Shown piece after piece: positions 51,838 through 61,964 of a DNA stretch of 64,000 bases (its first letter is position 1; the number at the start of each line of letters is the position of its first letter). Origin of the DNA: Anaplasma sp052043535 (GTDB lineage: Bacteria > Pseudomonadota > Alphaproteobacteria > Rickettsiales > Anaplasmataceae). The stretch spans positions 48,392 through 112,391 of the forward strand of contig JBQEQW010000012.1 of assembly GCA_052043535.1 (NCBI GenBank), given 5' to 3'. A program made the translations under genes and the position numbers. The notes under the pieces are model-generated. The model did not search any database. It was not told the DNA's origin and worked only from the letters and a program-made list of their open reading frames with translations.

Positions 51838-53029
51838 AGAATCTCTCTATGAATCTCTCGTAGATTTTTGTAAGTTTGAGCACATTGTCAACCGGGGTGC
51901 ACTCGTCCACACCATGTGCCGTCCTGCATAGTAACCCAAATTCCACAACGGGACAAAAGTCCTTAATGAATCTGGCGTCTGACGTTCCTCCCCCGGTACT
52001 AAATTTAGCTTCCAGGCCGGTGACCTCCTTGATAGCTGCTTGTAGAATTTCTGTCCGATAATCTGGCGGACTCACAAATGCCTCTCCGGAAATCTCGCAG
52101 GACAAGGTGTACCTGCCTCCCACAGATGCGCAGATTGCATCGATATTTTTGTACAAAGATTCCGCTGTGTACTCATCACTGAACCTGATATTGAACATTG
52201 CACTTGCCGATTTTGGTATGATGTTTCTTGTACTATTGCCAACGTCAATGCTTGTAATCTCGCAATGCGATGGCTGGAAATACGCGCTGCCACGGCCCAG
52301 CTGGGTTTCCTTGATCTTACGGAGGATGAGCAAAAGCCGGTCGATGGGGTTATGTGCAAATTCTGGGTATGCCACATGGCCCTGAGCCCCATTGCACAGC
52401 AACCGAAAGTTTGCAGAACCGCGGCGTCCCACTTTGATGGTGTCTCCGAGTTGTGCATGACTGGTGGGTTCCCCGATCACACAATAGTCTATCGCTTCAT
52501 GCTTGGACCTAATACAATCGAGTACGGACCTAGTTCCATTCTCGCATCCTGCTCCTTCCTCGTTACCTGTGAGCAAAAGGCTAACGCAGCCCTGCGCCGT
52601 GTTTATTCTGGATACCGCGGCGATGTACGCACATATGGCTGTTTTCATGTCGACTGCGCCTCTGCCGTATAGTACGCCATTTTCTATTACAGGTGAAAAC
52701 GGATCGGTGCGCCACATACCACCTGGAGGGACGACGTCGGTGTGTCCCGCGAAGCACAGGTTAGGACCCGTACCGCCACGTCGCGCGTAGAGGTTGGTGA
52801 CCGCTGTATCTCCGCTTCCGAAGACCAGGAGATCACATCTGAATCCGCACTCTGACAGTATTCTTGCAAGAAAAGGTAATGCCTTGCTCCTGTCGGGTGT
52901 GACGCTGGCAAAAGAAATCAACCTACAAGAAAGCAATATGGGGTCAAGGGGGGCAGGCACGCACGACGCGCCAGCAACTTCCTGTGGGGGCACAAGACTA
53001 CCCACCACCGTGCGCGAGCTACTCACAGA
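51827..53029 (-). CDS. dapE: Succinyl-diaminopimelate desuccinylase
   Basis: DapE, a two-zinc M20 peptidase, removes succinate to give LL-diaminopimelate. It has the FAGHTDVVPPGG motif with the first zinc ligand, GRGAVDMKTAI near residue 105, LLTGNEEGAGCENGT near 145, GRRGSANFRL and FSTGGGTSDARFI near 330. The frame is open 33 codons further upstream into the antiporter gene; the GTG at 53029 preceded by GGGAGGG gives 400 residues and is preferred. GTG at 52960 would fit the minimal family start. Confidence 0.93.
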   Translation of the reverse strand, partial: SVSSSRTVVGSLVPPQEVAGASCVPAPLDPILLSCRLISFASVTPDRSKALPFLARILSECGFRCDLLVFGSGDTAVTNLYARRGGTGPNLCFAGHTDVVPPGGMWRTDPFSPVIENGVLYGRGAVDMKTAICAYIAAVSRINTAQGCVSLLLTGNEEGAGCENGTRSVLDCIRSKHEAIDYCVIGEPTSHAQLGDTIKVGRRGSANFRLLCNGAQGHVAYPEFAHNPIDRLLLILRKIKETQLGRGSAYFQPSHCEITSIDVGNSTRNIIPKSASAMFNIRFSDEYTAESLYKNIDAICASVGGRYTLSCEISGEAFVSPPDYRTEILQAAIKEVTGLEAKFSTGGGTSDARFIKDFCPVVEFGLLCRTAHGVDECTPVDNVLKLTKIYERFIERFFAR

Positions 53030-53060
53030 CCCTCCCTTGCTGCCACAAAGTACATGACCT

Positions 53061-54758
53061 CTACCCCTCTGGGTGCAAATGTCCGTAATGTTCTGCCCGC
53101 AGCGCTTCTTGTAACGAGGCAATCGCATCCGAGCTGAACCCGCTAATGCTCAGTGCTATGCCACCAATCTGAAGACCAGTCTCGTATGTTTCAGGTACTA
53201 CGTAATGGGCACCAAGCTTCCTGTAGGTCTCGGCGTTTGTAAGGTCCGGAACACGCACCACGATAATCGCATCGCGAAAATCGCGTGCAACCAGGGATAT
53301 AATCTTCTGGGTCGTAACGCTATTGTTGATCACGATGACAACCGCCTTTGCCCGCGCAATGCCCATCGCCACCAAGGTTTCGCGCTTCGTTATGTCACCC
53401 AGGTACACGGGGAAACCTTCCTTCCTGCCCTCGGTGACCACCATGGGCTGAATGTCAGAAGCAACGTAATTCACATGTTCAGCAGTCAGCACTTTGGCCA
53501 CCACGCGCCCCACTCTGCCAAACCCAACCACAATCACGTGCTGATCAAGGTCCCGGGTGTCCAGCACCAGCTCCTGGGAGGAGAATGCAATCTTGTTCTT
53601 CGTCAACAGCCCGGAAACCCAGTTGCCCAGTGTCGCAAGCAAAGGAGTGAATGCCATAGTGACGGTTGTCGTCATCATGAGCACCTGCGCCAACTCGTCC
53701 TGCAGGACGCCCTTTTCCGCTGCTAGTCCAAACAAGATAAATGCGAACTCACCACCCTGAGACAGCAGCAGCCCTGCCTGTATCCCCGCAGCCAGCTGAA
53801 ATCGGAAGAACCGGCACAAGACGCAAATGATGAATGCCTTCAGTGACATCAGAGACACGGACAGCAGGAAAATAACCGGCAACTTGTTGATGAGCAATGT
53901 TGTGTCGACCGACATGCCCACTGTCATGAAAAACAACCCGATGAGCAGCTTCTTAAACGGCAGGATGACCTGCTCCACGTCGTACCTATACTCGGTTTCT
54001 GCGACCAACAGACCAGAAACGAACGCCCCCAACGCCATGGATAGGTTAAAATTCTCTGTAACAAACGCAGCACCAAGCACAATTAGAAGCGTGGTTGCAA
54101 TGAAGGCTTCATGGCTTTTCATGGTTGCGATGGTGCCGAACAGTGGCCTAAGCAACAACCGTCCCGATATAAAAATCATGGTGAGTGCTGCAGCCGCCTT
54201 CAGCAGAGCGTGCAGGAGGGACATTACTAGGCTGTTAGACTCCCCAGCCAACAGCGGCAGCAGGACTATCAGGGGTACAACAGCAAAATCCTGTAACAGC
54301 AAAATGGCTACGGATAGCCTGCCAACTTGTGTTGCCTGCTGACCCTTCTCCTGCAGTACCTGAAGTACGATTGCTGTTGAGGAAAGTGCCAAAGCCCCAC
54401 CAATGACCACTGCGCTTTCGGAGGAGACCCCTGCCGCTCTGGCGACGCACCAGATAAGCAAGGCGGTCACTATAACCTGCAACGTGCCGAAGCCGAAGAC
54501 ATGTAGCCGCATGGCGGCAAGCCTTTCGAAGGTTAACTCAATCCCAATCAGGAAGAGCAGAAAGACCACCCCGAACTCTCCGAGGCTACTGATCACGCTC
54601 GATAGCTCAACCAACTGCAAGCCGTGGGAGCCAATTGCAGCTCCTGCAACGAAGTAACCCAACACTGGGCTAATCCTTAGCTTCCAGAATACCACCACAA
54701 CCACCACAGCCGCGGAGAGAAGCACTATGACATCTAATAGGTAACTAGTGTGGTGCAT
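53061..54758 (-). CDS. KefB-type cation:proton antiporter (CPA2) with TrkA-N domain
   Basis: A 565-residue transporter with about twelve transmembrane helices in the first 390 residues, followed by a Rossmann RCK (TrkA-N) domain starting at HVIVVGFGRVGRVVAKVL near residue 410. Family marks are AGAAIGSHGLQLVE, LSSTAIVLQVLQEKGQ, LLLQDFAVVPLIVLLPL and LLSQGGEFAFILF. It resembles KefB/KefC potassium efflux systems; a glutathione-gated function is not proven here. The following dapE start lies 31 bp downstream. Confidence 0.92.
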   Translation of the reverse strand: MHHTSYLLDVIVLLSAAVVVVVVFWKLRISPVLGYFVAGAAIGSHGLQLVELSSVISSLGEFGVVFLLFLIGIELTFERLAAMRLHVFGFGTLQVIVTALLIWCVARAAGVSSESAVVIGGALALSSTAIVLQVLQEKGQQATQVGRLSVAILLLQDFAVVPLIVLLPLLAGESNSLVMSLLHALLKAAAALTMIFISGRLLLRPLFGTIATMKSHEAFIATTLLIVLGAAFVTENFNLSMALGAFVSGLLVAETEYRYDVEQVILPFKKLLIGLFFMTVGMSVDTTLLINKLPVIFLLSVSLMSLKAFIICVLCRFFRFQLAAGIQAGLLLSQGGEFAFILFGLAAEKGVLQDELAQVLMMTTTVTMAFTPLLATLGNWVSGLLTKNKIAFSSQELVLDTRDLDQHVIVVGFGRVGRVVAKVLTAEHVNYVASDIQPMVVTEGRKEGFPVYLGDITKRETLVAMGIARAKAVVIVINNSVTTQKIISLVARDFRDAIIVVRVPDLTNAETYRKLGAHYVVPETYETGLQIGGIALSISGFSSDAIASLQEALRAEHYGHLHPEG

Positions 54759-54768
54759 AGGACAACAC

Positions 54769-55323
54769 TCAATCGGGACGCCATTTTATTGAACAGCCGA
54801 TGCTCGGAACCTGAATCTCCGGAACACCGCCGGTTTCTGCTATGAACTTTAAAGCCTCATACAGCTCGCTCCTCGCATCCTGCTGCACCTTTTCATCCTT
54901 TTGCAGATCATCGAATCTGCCTCTGTAGCACAACCTCATGTCCTTGTTGAAGCAGAAGAAATCTGGCGTACAAACAGCACCGTAGCTTTTTGCCACAGAC
55001 TGACTTTCGTCTATTAAATACGGAAACGGGAAGTTGAGACGCTCCGACAGGTCCACCATCATATCGTAAGAGTCTTCAGGATACGCATCCGTATCGTTGG
55101 ACATAATGGCGACTGCTCCGACATTGTAGCTCTCTGTGAGCGCCTTCACGTCGCGCACCAAACGTTCTATGATTGCCTTGACGTACGGACAGTGATTGCA
55201 TATGAACATTACCAGCACCGCGCTCCTATCGTGAAAACTGTCTAGGCTGCAGTACCCGCCGTCCGTAGACTTAAGGTGGAAATCGGGCGCAACAAAGCCT
55301 GGGTCCAACTCCGGAGTGACCAT
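54769..55323 (-). CDS. Thioredoxin-like (peroxiredoxin-fold) protein
   Basis: A 184-residue thioredoxin-fold protein of the AhpC/TSA-like redoxin type. It has PGFVAPDFHLKSTDGGYCSLDS at the N-terminus, the CxxC in FICNHCPYVKAI near residue 45, FPYLIDESQSVAKSYGAVCTPDFF near 100, and a cis-Pro region. This CNHCPYVKA family (often paired with transport genes) is conserved but of unsettled function. An in-frame GTG lies three codons up; the ATG at 55323 has AGGTGG in front. It is 10 bp upstream of the antiporter gene on the same strand. Confidence 0.88.
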   Translation of the reverse strand: MVTPELDPGFVAPDFHLKSTDGGYCSLDSFHDRSAVLVMFICNHCPYVKAIIERLVRDVKALTESYNVGAVAIMSNDTDAYPEDSYDMMVDLSERLNFPFPYLIDESQSVAKSYGAVCTPDFFCFNKDMRLCYRGRFDDLQKDEKVQQDARSELYEALKFIAETGGVPEIQVPSIGCSIKWRPD

Positions 55324-55530
55324 CGCAGCCACCTAGCACCTCATAATCAAAGAACACACGGGCGGATTCTACGCTGCATGGCTCAGGAAAGTCAAACAGT
55401 TTTGTCTAGCACTTTCTGTAGACGAGCCTCTCTATCCACGAGGGACCCTGCTCTGAGATAACCCGTTTTCGGAACTACGCTGTGCCACCCAAAACCACCC
55501 TACAATACAGCACAAGCACGATTATTGTGA

Positions 55531-56010
55531 CTAATCACGGAACGGTTTTACTGTTACCAGGATAACTATAGCGGCTATCAGCGCAGTTACTGTTTCGTTC
55601 AGTATCCGAAAGTAGAGGGAAGAACACGCACATTTGTTACGGCTAAAGTCTGCGCCATGCTTTGCCAGAAGCGCATGTATCGCCAGCAGCATCACAACGA
55701 GGGTTGCCTTGATATGGAACCAGAGAAACGTGTAATGCTTCCCCGCAAGCGCCAGCAAAGTCCCGCTGGCGAGCGAGGTCAACATTGCAGGGTTCATAAT
55801 ATAAAGCAGCAACCTGCGTTCCATTGTGGTCAACACCGTGCCGCTCTCGGAACCGTCTTTGACTTCCGCGTGGTACACGTACAGCCGGGGCAAATACAGC
55901 ATACCCGCCATCCACATTATCACCACGGTAATGTGCAATGCCTCCAACCAGTTATGGTATTCGTGGGCCCACGAGAGCACGGCCAAGTTCCAGATTACCC
56001 GTACCGACAT
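55531..56010 (-). CDS. hemJ: Protoporphyrinogen IX oxidase HemJ
   Basis: HemJ is the membrane protoporphyrinogen oxidase of many alphaproteobacteria, the penultimate heme step. The protein of about 159 residues has four predicted transmembrane helices with the conserved His, Arg and Lys motifs: NWLEALHITVVIMWMAGMLYLPRLYVYHAE near the start, TTMERRLLLYIMNPAM, and the WFHIKATLVVMLLAIHALL helix. The frame runs 14 codons up to a possible start at 56052; the ATG at 56010 is nearer to the family length. Together with hemE it supports heme synthesis. Position on the chromosome is isolated from other hem genes. Confidence 0.88.
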   Translation of the reverse strand: MSVRVIWNLAVLSWAHEYHNWLEALHITVVIMWMAGMLYLPRLYVYHAEVKDGSESGTVLTTMERRLLLYIMNPAMLTSLASGTLLALAGKHYTFLWFHIKATLVVMLLAIHALLAKHGADFSRNKCACSSLYFRILNETVTALIAAIVILVTVKPFRD

Positions 56011-56176
56011 TGTAGCGCGTAGCCCCGGCAGATACAACCTTGATCTGTACAAATCGTGAAACTGCGATGCATTAGAAACTGCGGCGCACGGACCCCACAG
56101 TCCTACCTGTAGCGACAGGTCAACCGTTAGCCGTCGGGCTCCAAACCCCCTCCCAGCACACTTGCGAAGCCGGGGC

Positions 56177-57172
56177 CTACGACTTCCGGTTACATACCGT
56201 GCGCGCGGCTGAAACTATATCAGCAATACAGGGCAAAGCTACGGCCTCAATGTTAGCCGCATACGGCAATGGCACGTCCTTTCCAGCTACGCGAACCACA
56301 GGTGCATCCAAGTCGTCAAACGCTAACTCGTTGATTAGTGCAATAACCTCGGCGCCAATTCCGGCAAACGGCCATCCTTCTTCCACAGTCACAAGTCGGT
56401 TTGTCTTCGCGACAGATTTCAAGATGGTCTCCGTGTCCAAGGGGCGTATGGTCCGCAGATCTATAACCTCTGCATCTACGCCGATGGCGCTCAACGCGCC
56501 AGCGGCCTCCAGTGCGTATTGAACCTGTAGTGAAAATGCCAAGATGGTGACGTCCGATCCTTTACGCACCACAGACGCCTTGCCTATCTCGACTAGAAAA
56601 TCAGCGCCCAACTCCTCGTCAGAAACCTCGTGCTGGTGCCCATAGGCAATCTCATTCTCCAGAAATATCACGGGGTTAGGATCCCGCACCGCGGACTTCA
56701 ACAATCCCTTACAGTCCGCAGCGAAGTATGGAGCCACGACCTTAAGCCCCGGCACATGTGCGTACCAGGACGCATAGCACTGAGAGTGCTGAGCCGCAAC
56801 TCCAGCTGCCGCCCCATTAGGGCCGCGGAACACTATGGGGCATCCCAGCTGCCCTCCAGACATGTAATTAGTTTTCGCTGCTGAGTTCACCACATGGTCT
56901 ATGGCCTGCATGGAGAAATTAAAGCTCATGAACTCCACTATCGGTCTGAGCTTGCAAAAAGACGCCCCCACAGCTATGCCGGTAAACCCATACTCGCTGA
57001 TCGGCGTATCCACAACCCTATTGGGGCCGAATTTTTCCAGCAATCCCTGGCTTATCTTGTACGCGCCCTGATACTCCCCTACTTCCTCGCCAATGAGGAA
57101 CACCGAGTCATCACGCTCCATCTCCTCATCTATCGCCATGCGCAACGCCTCTCTAACGGTTATAAGTGCCAT
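56177..57172 (-). CDS. pdhB: Pyruvate dehydrogenase E1 component, beta subunit
   Basis: PdhB forms the alpha2beta2 E1 enzyme that decarboxylates pyruvate with thiamine diphosphate. The 331-residue protein has EMERDDSVFLIGEEVGEYQGAYK near residue 16, VVDTPISEYGFTGIAVGAS near 52, GGQLGCPIVFRGPNGAA, QHSQCYASWYAHVPGLKVVAPY and the C-terminal VTVEEGWPFAGIGAEV segment. The usual lipoyl extension is absent. pdhA is not nearby in this window; the alpha subunit must be elsewhere. Confidence 0.96.
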   Translation of the reverse strand: MALITVREALRMAIDEEMERDDSVFLIGEEVGEYQGAYKISQGLLEKFGPNRVVDTPISEYGFTGIAVGASFCKLRPIVEFMSFNFSMQAIDHVVNSAAKTNYMSGGQLGCPIVFRGPNGAAAGVAAQHSQCYASWYAHVPGLKVVAPYFAADCKGLLKSAVRDPNPVIFLENEIAYGHQHEVSDEELGADFLVEIGKASVVRKGSDVTILAFSLQVQYALEAAGALSAIGVDAEVIDLRTIRPLDTETILKSVAKTNRLVTVEEGWPFAGIGAEVIALINELAFDDLDAPVVRVAGKDVPLPYAANIEAVALPCIADIVSAARTVCNRKS

Positions 57173-57276
57173 AAGCCCGCCGAAGTTAAAAAGCCCTGCC
57201 GCCCATCTTATGTGGAAAGGGAAAGTAGTGCAAACAGATTCATGTTAACGCCTCAGCTTGTAAAGTGCGGCAGATG

Positions 57277-60114
57277 CTAATCCGTATGCAATACCCGCTT
57301 CTCCTTAGTAATTGCAGGTACAACGGACACCGACGACGTTGGCAGGTCCTGCGCGTCCCGTGGGGATTGCGACAAGTAGCATTTTGCAGCTGCAGCAAGT
57401 AGGCCAAAAAATACTACGGTACATGAGAGCCCGACTGCAACGCCCACGTCGCACTGCGCCAGATATGCCACACCGCAAAGGCTTCTTAACATCCCTAAGT
57501 ACAACGCAGTCGCTATTGCAGCTGCAAGTGCCGAGGCAACCCATACCACAAAGGATATAGACGCTAAGCGTTCCCCACGTTCATAACTCGCGCGTGACAA
57601 TCCCTCGTTCCGTGCAGGCGACAACGTGCCCGCACCTTTTTCCCGTTGTACAGCTTTGGCACCAGATATACCTGCTGTGCGGTCCAGCGGTGTGGCAGCT
57701 CTAGTCTCCTGGTTAGGTGAACTACCACTAAGAGGGGGCAAAAGCGGCATCTGCTCCCTGCGCTCCAAAGTTTCAAAAGGGTTCACGACCTCGCAGTCTG
57801 GATCATATGGCACAGTAGGTTGAACAGGTGTTGCCCGTATGTGTGACGGGCCTGCTTCCCCTGCTGCAGCCGTGTCAGACAGGCCACTCACTTCCGCACA
57901 GGACGCATTCGGGATTCTGTTGGGACAATCCGTAGCAACGGTACCCCCGTCACTTGTATCGCAATCATCGCCAAGACCGTACTCTTCCTGCGCCTTGCAA
58001 TAGGTATCGCAGAACATTTTATAGTGCTCTTGTATGGCCGACGTTTTTGCAGGCTGTGCTTGGGCACCCTGGGTATTCGTCGGCATGTCGCTCCCGGCTT
58101 GTGGCCGGGCAGTTTGTTGTGTGCACTCGTTGTCGGACATAGCTGTTCTCACCTCCACTGTGGAGAATCCTGATGATACTAGAGTAGAACTATACCTCCC
58201 GTCCGCCCCGGACCACGCTGCAGAGCCTTGTGCAGTGCCAGCGTATACCTCCGAGACTGAAGCAGTGCTTGTGGCGCCGAATTGACAGAACACGCTTTGC
58301 GCATCAGGTTGTGTAGGTACCTCCAACCATTGCAACGTATCCGGCCCAATACGTTCGACAACCACTATAGCACACACTACAGAGTCATTAAGTAGTGCAG
58401 CTGTCTGTACGGATGGAACAAAACTTTTTATAGTAGACTTGAATGTTGATAAACCTCCAGCACAGTCAAACGCGAAGCTCAGGTCTTCCTCGATAATCTG
58501 CCAAGATATGTCGGTGCACCGTTTGTAAAGGGGTATGTGTCCTAGTAGAATTCCTCGCCACCGATCCTGGTTTTGAAGCACCCCTGGCCCACGTTTTTCA
58601 GCAAACATTGCCCCGGGGAATGCGGCAAACTTCTTGCCACGCGGCCACAGCAGCGAAGACGCAAGATATATGTACTTTGCAAGTACCGACAGGGAGTACC
58701 TGGGGGCGCCTTCGTTCTTCAATACCACAAAGGCGGCACCATGGCCACTATTGTTTAGTGATCCCCCTGATAGACCTAGAATGCCCAGTGTGCGAAACCG
58801 CGACATGAGCTGAGCATTAGCGCGAAAGTTCGTCGTAACCACTAGACGATAGGGGAATATCGCGGGGACGTTGTCAAAACACTCGAGATCTTCGCGTACC
58901 ACGTGGAGTGCGATGTCGCTAACGCGTACCCCCTCTGCTGTCACGGGAAAAGCGTAGTCGTTTGGATCATGCATATGGCCGCCACACACAGAAATACACG
59001 CTTTAACCACGTGCCCACTCTTACCATCCTTATGTGACTTGTCAGATTCAGGTGTGCGCTTATTGGTGGTGATTACACATGCAACACCAAGGCTATAGTG
59101 TGAGGTTCTGCCCCATGAGAGATCCTCCTCACTGAGCAGAACGCAGCCAAGCTCAGCCGTATTAGCGCTGAGCGTCAGCAAATAGCGGTACGTATGTAGC
59201 GCCTGTTCTACTTGCAGCATGGTGCGCAAGACGCGCGCGTTTTTTTGTGCAAATTGGATGCACTGTTCCGGCAGGAGGAGATCCTCGTGAATCATCGCAG
59301 TGGCACGCAGCTCATGTACTGGTAGCTTCCGATGCTCAGATATGCTGTGTGCGATTGAGTATCCTGGCATGGAGAAGAATCTGTACTCCTTGTCCTGTAT
59401 TATTCTTTGGTACTGGGCGAAGTGTGCTTGTCCCCGCTGTGACACACGCCTACCTCCCTCCGTGTAGAGTTGCCAGGACACTTTCAGCAATTCCCCGAAG
59501 TTGCCGAAGAAGGCTTGTTCACCGTCTACACAGTCCAATTTATGCGACAGAAATACCGGGGCAAGGTATATGTTACAGAAATTGCACAATGCGCGTGTGG
59601 CGTGCTTAACAAAGAATTCCTGGGTCTCCCCACGGGCTATGGTAGCGACAAAACTTATGGTCCCCCAGAGCCCGGACCCGTCCAAGATGGTGTTTCCAAC
59701 TTTGATCGTGCAGGAGTTCTCCGGCCCGGGAACAGGCACATCGGCCAGGATATTACGTACTCTATGTTCATCCGGGATTCCTAGTCCCCGGGAATTTGGC
59801 ATCTCTAGAAATTTCAGCAGGTCTGATACTATTGGCACGCTATTTACGGCTTGCAGCCCTGTTTTCATCTTTTTCTGTGCCTTGCAGGAGGGGCGATAAG
59901 TTTTTTCCTCATAAGAGGCGAATCCTTGGAATAGTGAAGACGCAACATTACCTGTAGAGGGGGGTTCTAATGTGGTACCAGGTTTCAGAAAAAATGTTTC
60001 TGATGAACAGCCGGTTGTGCTACCGTACATATCGCTGAGTCGAGTTGGTGCAACGCGTCTGACCGGGCGAGACCCCTGCAAAGTCACTGGGCCGGATGTT
60101 ACAGTACTTTGCAC
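57277..60114 (-). CDS. Large orphan protein with two C-terminal membrane segments
   Basis: No family is recognised in this 945-residue protein. The first ~600 residues look folded but carry no known motif; residues about 600-850 are low-complexity, rich in Ser, Thr, Pro, Gln and Ala. Two hydrophobic segments lie near residues 853-874 and 890-911, followed by a 30-residue polar tail. There is no N-terminal signal peptide. The start is a GTG; an ATG at 60030 (residue 29) is an alternative. The design of a large soluble head with a C-terminal hairpin anchor recalls secreted proteins of intracellular bacteria that insert in host membranes, which remains inference. It stands alone, with tRNA-Leu upstream. 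Confidence 0.75.
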   Translation of the reverse strand: MQSTVTSGPVTLQGSRPVRRVAPTRLSDMYGSTTGCSSETFFLKPGTTLEPPSTGNVASSLFQGFASYEEKTYRPSCKAQKKMKTGLQAVNSVPIVSDLLKFLEMPNSRGLGIPDEHRVRNILADVPVPGPENSCTIKVGNTILDGSGLWGTISFVATIARGETQEFFVKHATRALCNFCNIYLAPVFLSHKLDCVDGEQAFFGNFGELLKVSWQLYTEGGRRVSQRGQAHFAQYQRIIQDKEYRFFSMPGYSIAHSISEHRKLPVHELRATAMIHEDLLLPEQCIQFAQKNARVLRTMLQVEQALHTYRYLLTLSANTAELGCVLLSEEDLSWGRTSHYSLGVACVITTNKRTPESDKSHKDGKSGHVVKACISVCGGHMHDPNDYAFPVTAEGVRVSDIALHVVREDLECFDNVPAIFPYRLVVTTNFRANAQLMSRFRTLGILGLSGGSLNNSGHGAAFVVLKNEGAPRYSLSVLAKYIYLASSLLWPRGKKFAAFPGAMFAEKRGPGVLQNQDRWRGILLGHIPLYKRCTDISWQIIEEDLSFAFDCAGGLSTFKSTIKSFVPSVQTAALLNDSVVCAIVVVERIGPDTLQWLEVPTQPDAQSVFCQFGATSTASVSEVYAGTAQGSAAWSGADGRYSSTLVSSGFSTVEVRTAMSDNECTQQTARPQAGSDMPTNTQGAQAQPAKTSAIQEHYKMFCDTYCKAQEEYGLGDDCDTSDGGTVATDCPNRIPNASCAEVSGLSDTAAAGEAGPSHIRATPVQPTVPYDPDCEVVNPFETLERREQMPLLPPLSGSSPNQETRAATPLDRTAGISGAKAVQREKGAGTLSPARNEGLSRASYERGERLASISFVVWVASALAAAIATALYLGMLRSLCGVAYLAQCDVGVAVGLSCTVVFFGLLAAAAKCYLSQSPRDAQDLPTSSVSVVPAITKEKRVLHTD

Positions 60115-60230
60115 TGTGTGTAAACTTAACTTTCAATGCTTGGCGGGTCTGCTCCTCCCACAGGGCTTTTACAGCTCCCAGCTAGCACAAAAAGGCATAA
60201 TCGAGCCTCGGTCTTTGCGGCTAAAGGATG

Positions 60231-60314
60231 TGCCCGAAAGAAGACTCGAACTTCCACGACCGTGAGGTCACTAGCACCTGAAGCTAGCGCGTCTACCAAT
60301 TCCGCCATTCGGAC
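60231..60314 (-). tRNA. tRNA-Leu (anticodon CAG)
   Basis: An 84-nt class II tRNA on the minus strand with acceptor GTCCGAA / TTCGGGC (one G-T pair) and discriminator A, anticodon stem CTAGC / GCTAG around TTCAGGT (anticodon CAG), a variable arm TGACCTCACGGTCG and T-arm GAAG-TTCGAGT-CTTC. CCA is not encoded. It lies between the large orphan gene and tldD. Confidence 0.96.
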
Positions 60315-60426
60315 TTAAGCACAACCGCAAACTGCCCGCCCCAAGGGGCAAGTAGACCCTGAATTCAGTTGATTATTCAAGGCCACCAAGTATATTGATA
60401 CAGTTTATACAGACAAAAGAATCGTA

Positions 60427-61848
60427 ATGGAAGTTTTCGATGTGGAGAAGGTGTTTTTTGCCAGAGTGGACAGGGAAAAACTGGGTCCCTTGGTACGGGA
60501 CACTCTGCAGCACGCGGATGGGGGCGAGCTGTTTTTGGAATTCTGCAACTCGGAAGCTTTGAGCATAGAAAATGGTATAGTGAAAAGTTCAGATTTCAGC
60601 TTCCGCAGCGGTTTTGGTTTCAGGGCCTTCCGAGGAGGTAGTACCACGATCGCGTGCTCTTCAGAGATTAGTGATAGCGAGATACGAAAGGCTGCGTCCT
60701 TAGTCAAAAATGCGGGAGATGGACGCGCGACCAACGTGGTGGATCTATGCCCGCCCGGCGTGTCATTGTACCCCCGAGAGAACCCTGTCAGTGAGGTAGC
60801 GTTTGTGGAGAAAGTGAAAGTCCTGCAGGACATCGATGAGTACCTCCGCAGCGCTAATCCGCATGTTGTTCAAGTCAAAGTTTCGATCAGCACCCAGTGG
60901 CAGGTAGTACGCATTGTACTCGGCGATGGCAGCGAAGTGGGCGATGTCCGACCCCTGGTTAGGCTGGATGTATACGTGCTTATGGAAAGGAGCGGTCGAA
61001 AAGAACACGGTAGAGCGGGACATGGCGGCAGGGCATTATGCTCCGAGTTTGTTGGTGCCACCCAGTGGAAAAAAGTTGCAGATGAAGCGCTGCGGCAGTC
61101 TATGGTTAACATAGAGGCTGTTGCCGCGCCTGCCGGGGAACTGACTGTGGTCCTGGGTCCTGGCTTTCCTGGGGTACTGTTGCACGAAGCTGTTGGCCAC
61201 GGCCTGGAGAGTGATTTCAATCGCAAAAAAGTTTCTGCCTTTTCTGATGCTATTGGCACCAGAGTTGCGGCCAAAGGCATTACCGTGGTTGATAATGGTG
61301 CTATGGAGGGTCGTAGAGGCTCGTTGAATGTTGACGATGAAGGAACGGCCTCAAAGTATAATGTTCTGATCGAAGACGGTATTCTTGTGTCGTACATGCA
61401 CGATAACATGAACTCGAAACTCATGGACATGGCTTCCACAGGCAACGGCAGACGTGAAAGCTACAAAAGTGTTGTGATGCCGCGTATGACTAACACCTAC
61501 ATGCTGCCAGGAAATTATGCCCCTAGCGAGATAGTATCGAGCGTGAAGCGAGGAATATACGCGGCTGATTTCGGTGGTGGACAGGTTGATATCACTTCGG
61601 GCCAGTTTGTGTTTTCTGCGTCCGAAAGTTATATGATTGAGAATGGGAAAATGGGTCGCCCGCTCAAGGGGGCAACGCTCATAGGCAACGGGCCGGACAT
61701 TCTCAAGAAAGTTTCCATGGTCGGTAACGACCTGTTGCTAGACACTGGAACAGGCACTTGCTCTAAAAACGGGCAAAGCGTGCCCGTGTGCGTGGGCCAG
61801 CCGACTCTGAAGATAGACGCAATAACGGTTGGTGGTACCGATTTGTGA
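60427..61848 (+). CDS. tldD: Metalloprotease TldD
   Basis: TldD, with TldE/PmbA, forms a heterodimeric zinc protease that matures small peptides. The 473-residue protein has the zinc motif in HEAVGHGLESDFNRK near residue 255, the preceding VVLGPGFPGVLL strand, GTASKYNVLIEDGILVSYMHDN near 300, and the C-terminal VTSGQFVFSASESY and KGATLIGNGPDIL segments. The partner gene pmbA is not in the window. ychF converges from the right with about 115 bp between. Confidence 0.95.
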   Translation: MEVFDVEKVFFARVDREKLGPLVRDTLQHADGGELFLEFCNSEALSIENGIVKSSDFSFRSGFGFRAFRGGSTTIACSSEISDSEIRKAASLVKNAGDGRATNVVDLCPPGVSLYPRENPVSEVAFVEKVKVLQDIDEYLRSANPHVVQVKVSISTQWQVVRIVLGDGSEVGDVRPLVRLDVYVLMERSGRKEHGRAGHGGRALCSEFVGATQWKKVADEALRQSMVNIEAVAAPAGELTVVLGPGFPGVLLHEAVGHGLESDFNRKKVSAFSDAIGTRVAAKGITVVDNGAMEGRRGSLNVDDEGTASKYNVLIEDGILVSYMHDNMNSKLMDMASTGNGRRESYKSVVMPRMTNTYMLPGNYAPSEIVSSVKRGIYAADFGGGQVDITSGQFVFSASESYMIENGKMGRPLKGATLIGNGPDILKKVSMVGNDLLLDTGTGTCSKNGQSVPVCVGQPTLKIDAITVGGTDL

Positions 61849-61964
61849 ACGTGGTGACCCCAAAGCTGACTGCCACAATATCGGTGCAAGGGCGAATGGG
61901 CGTGAGGCGTTACGTATCGGACGAAAGACCCATAGGGCGGCGTAAGTTGACCCCAAGGGCTGGG

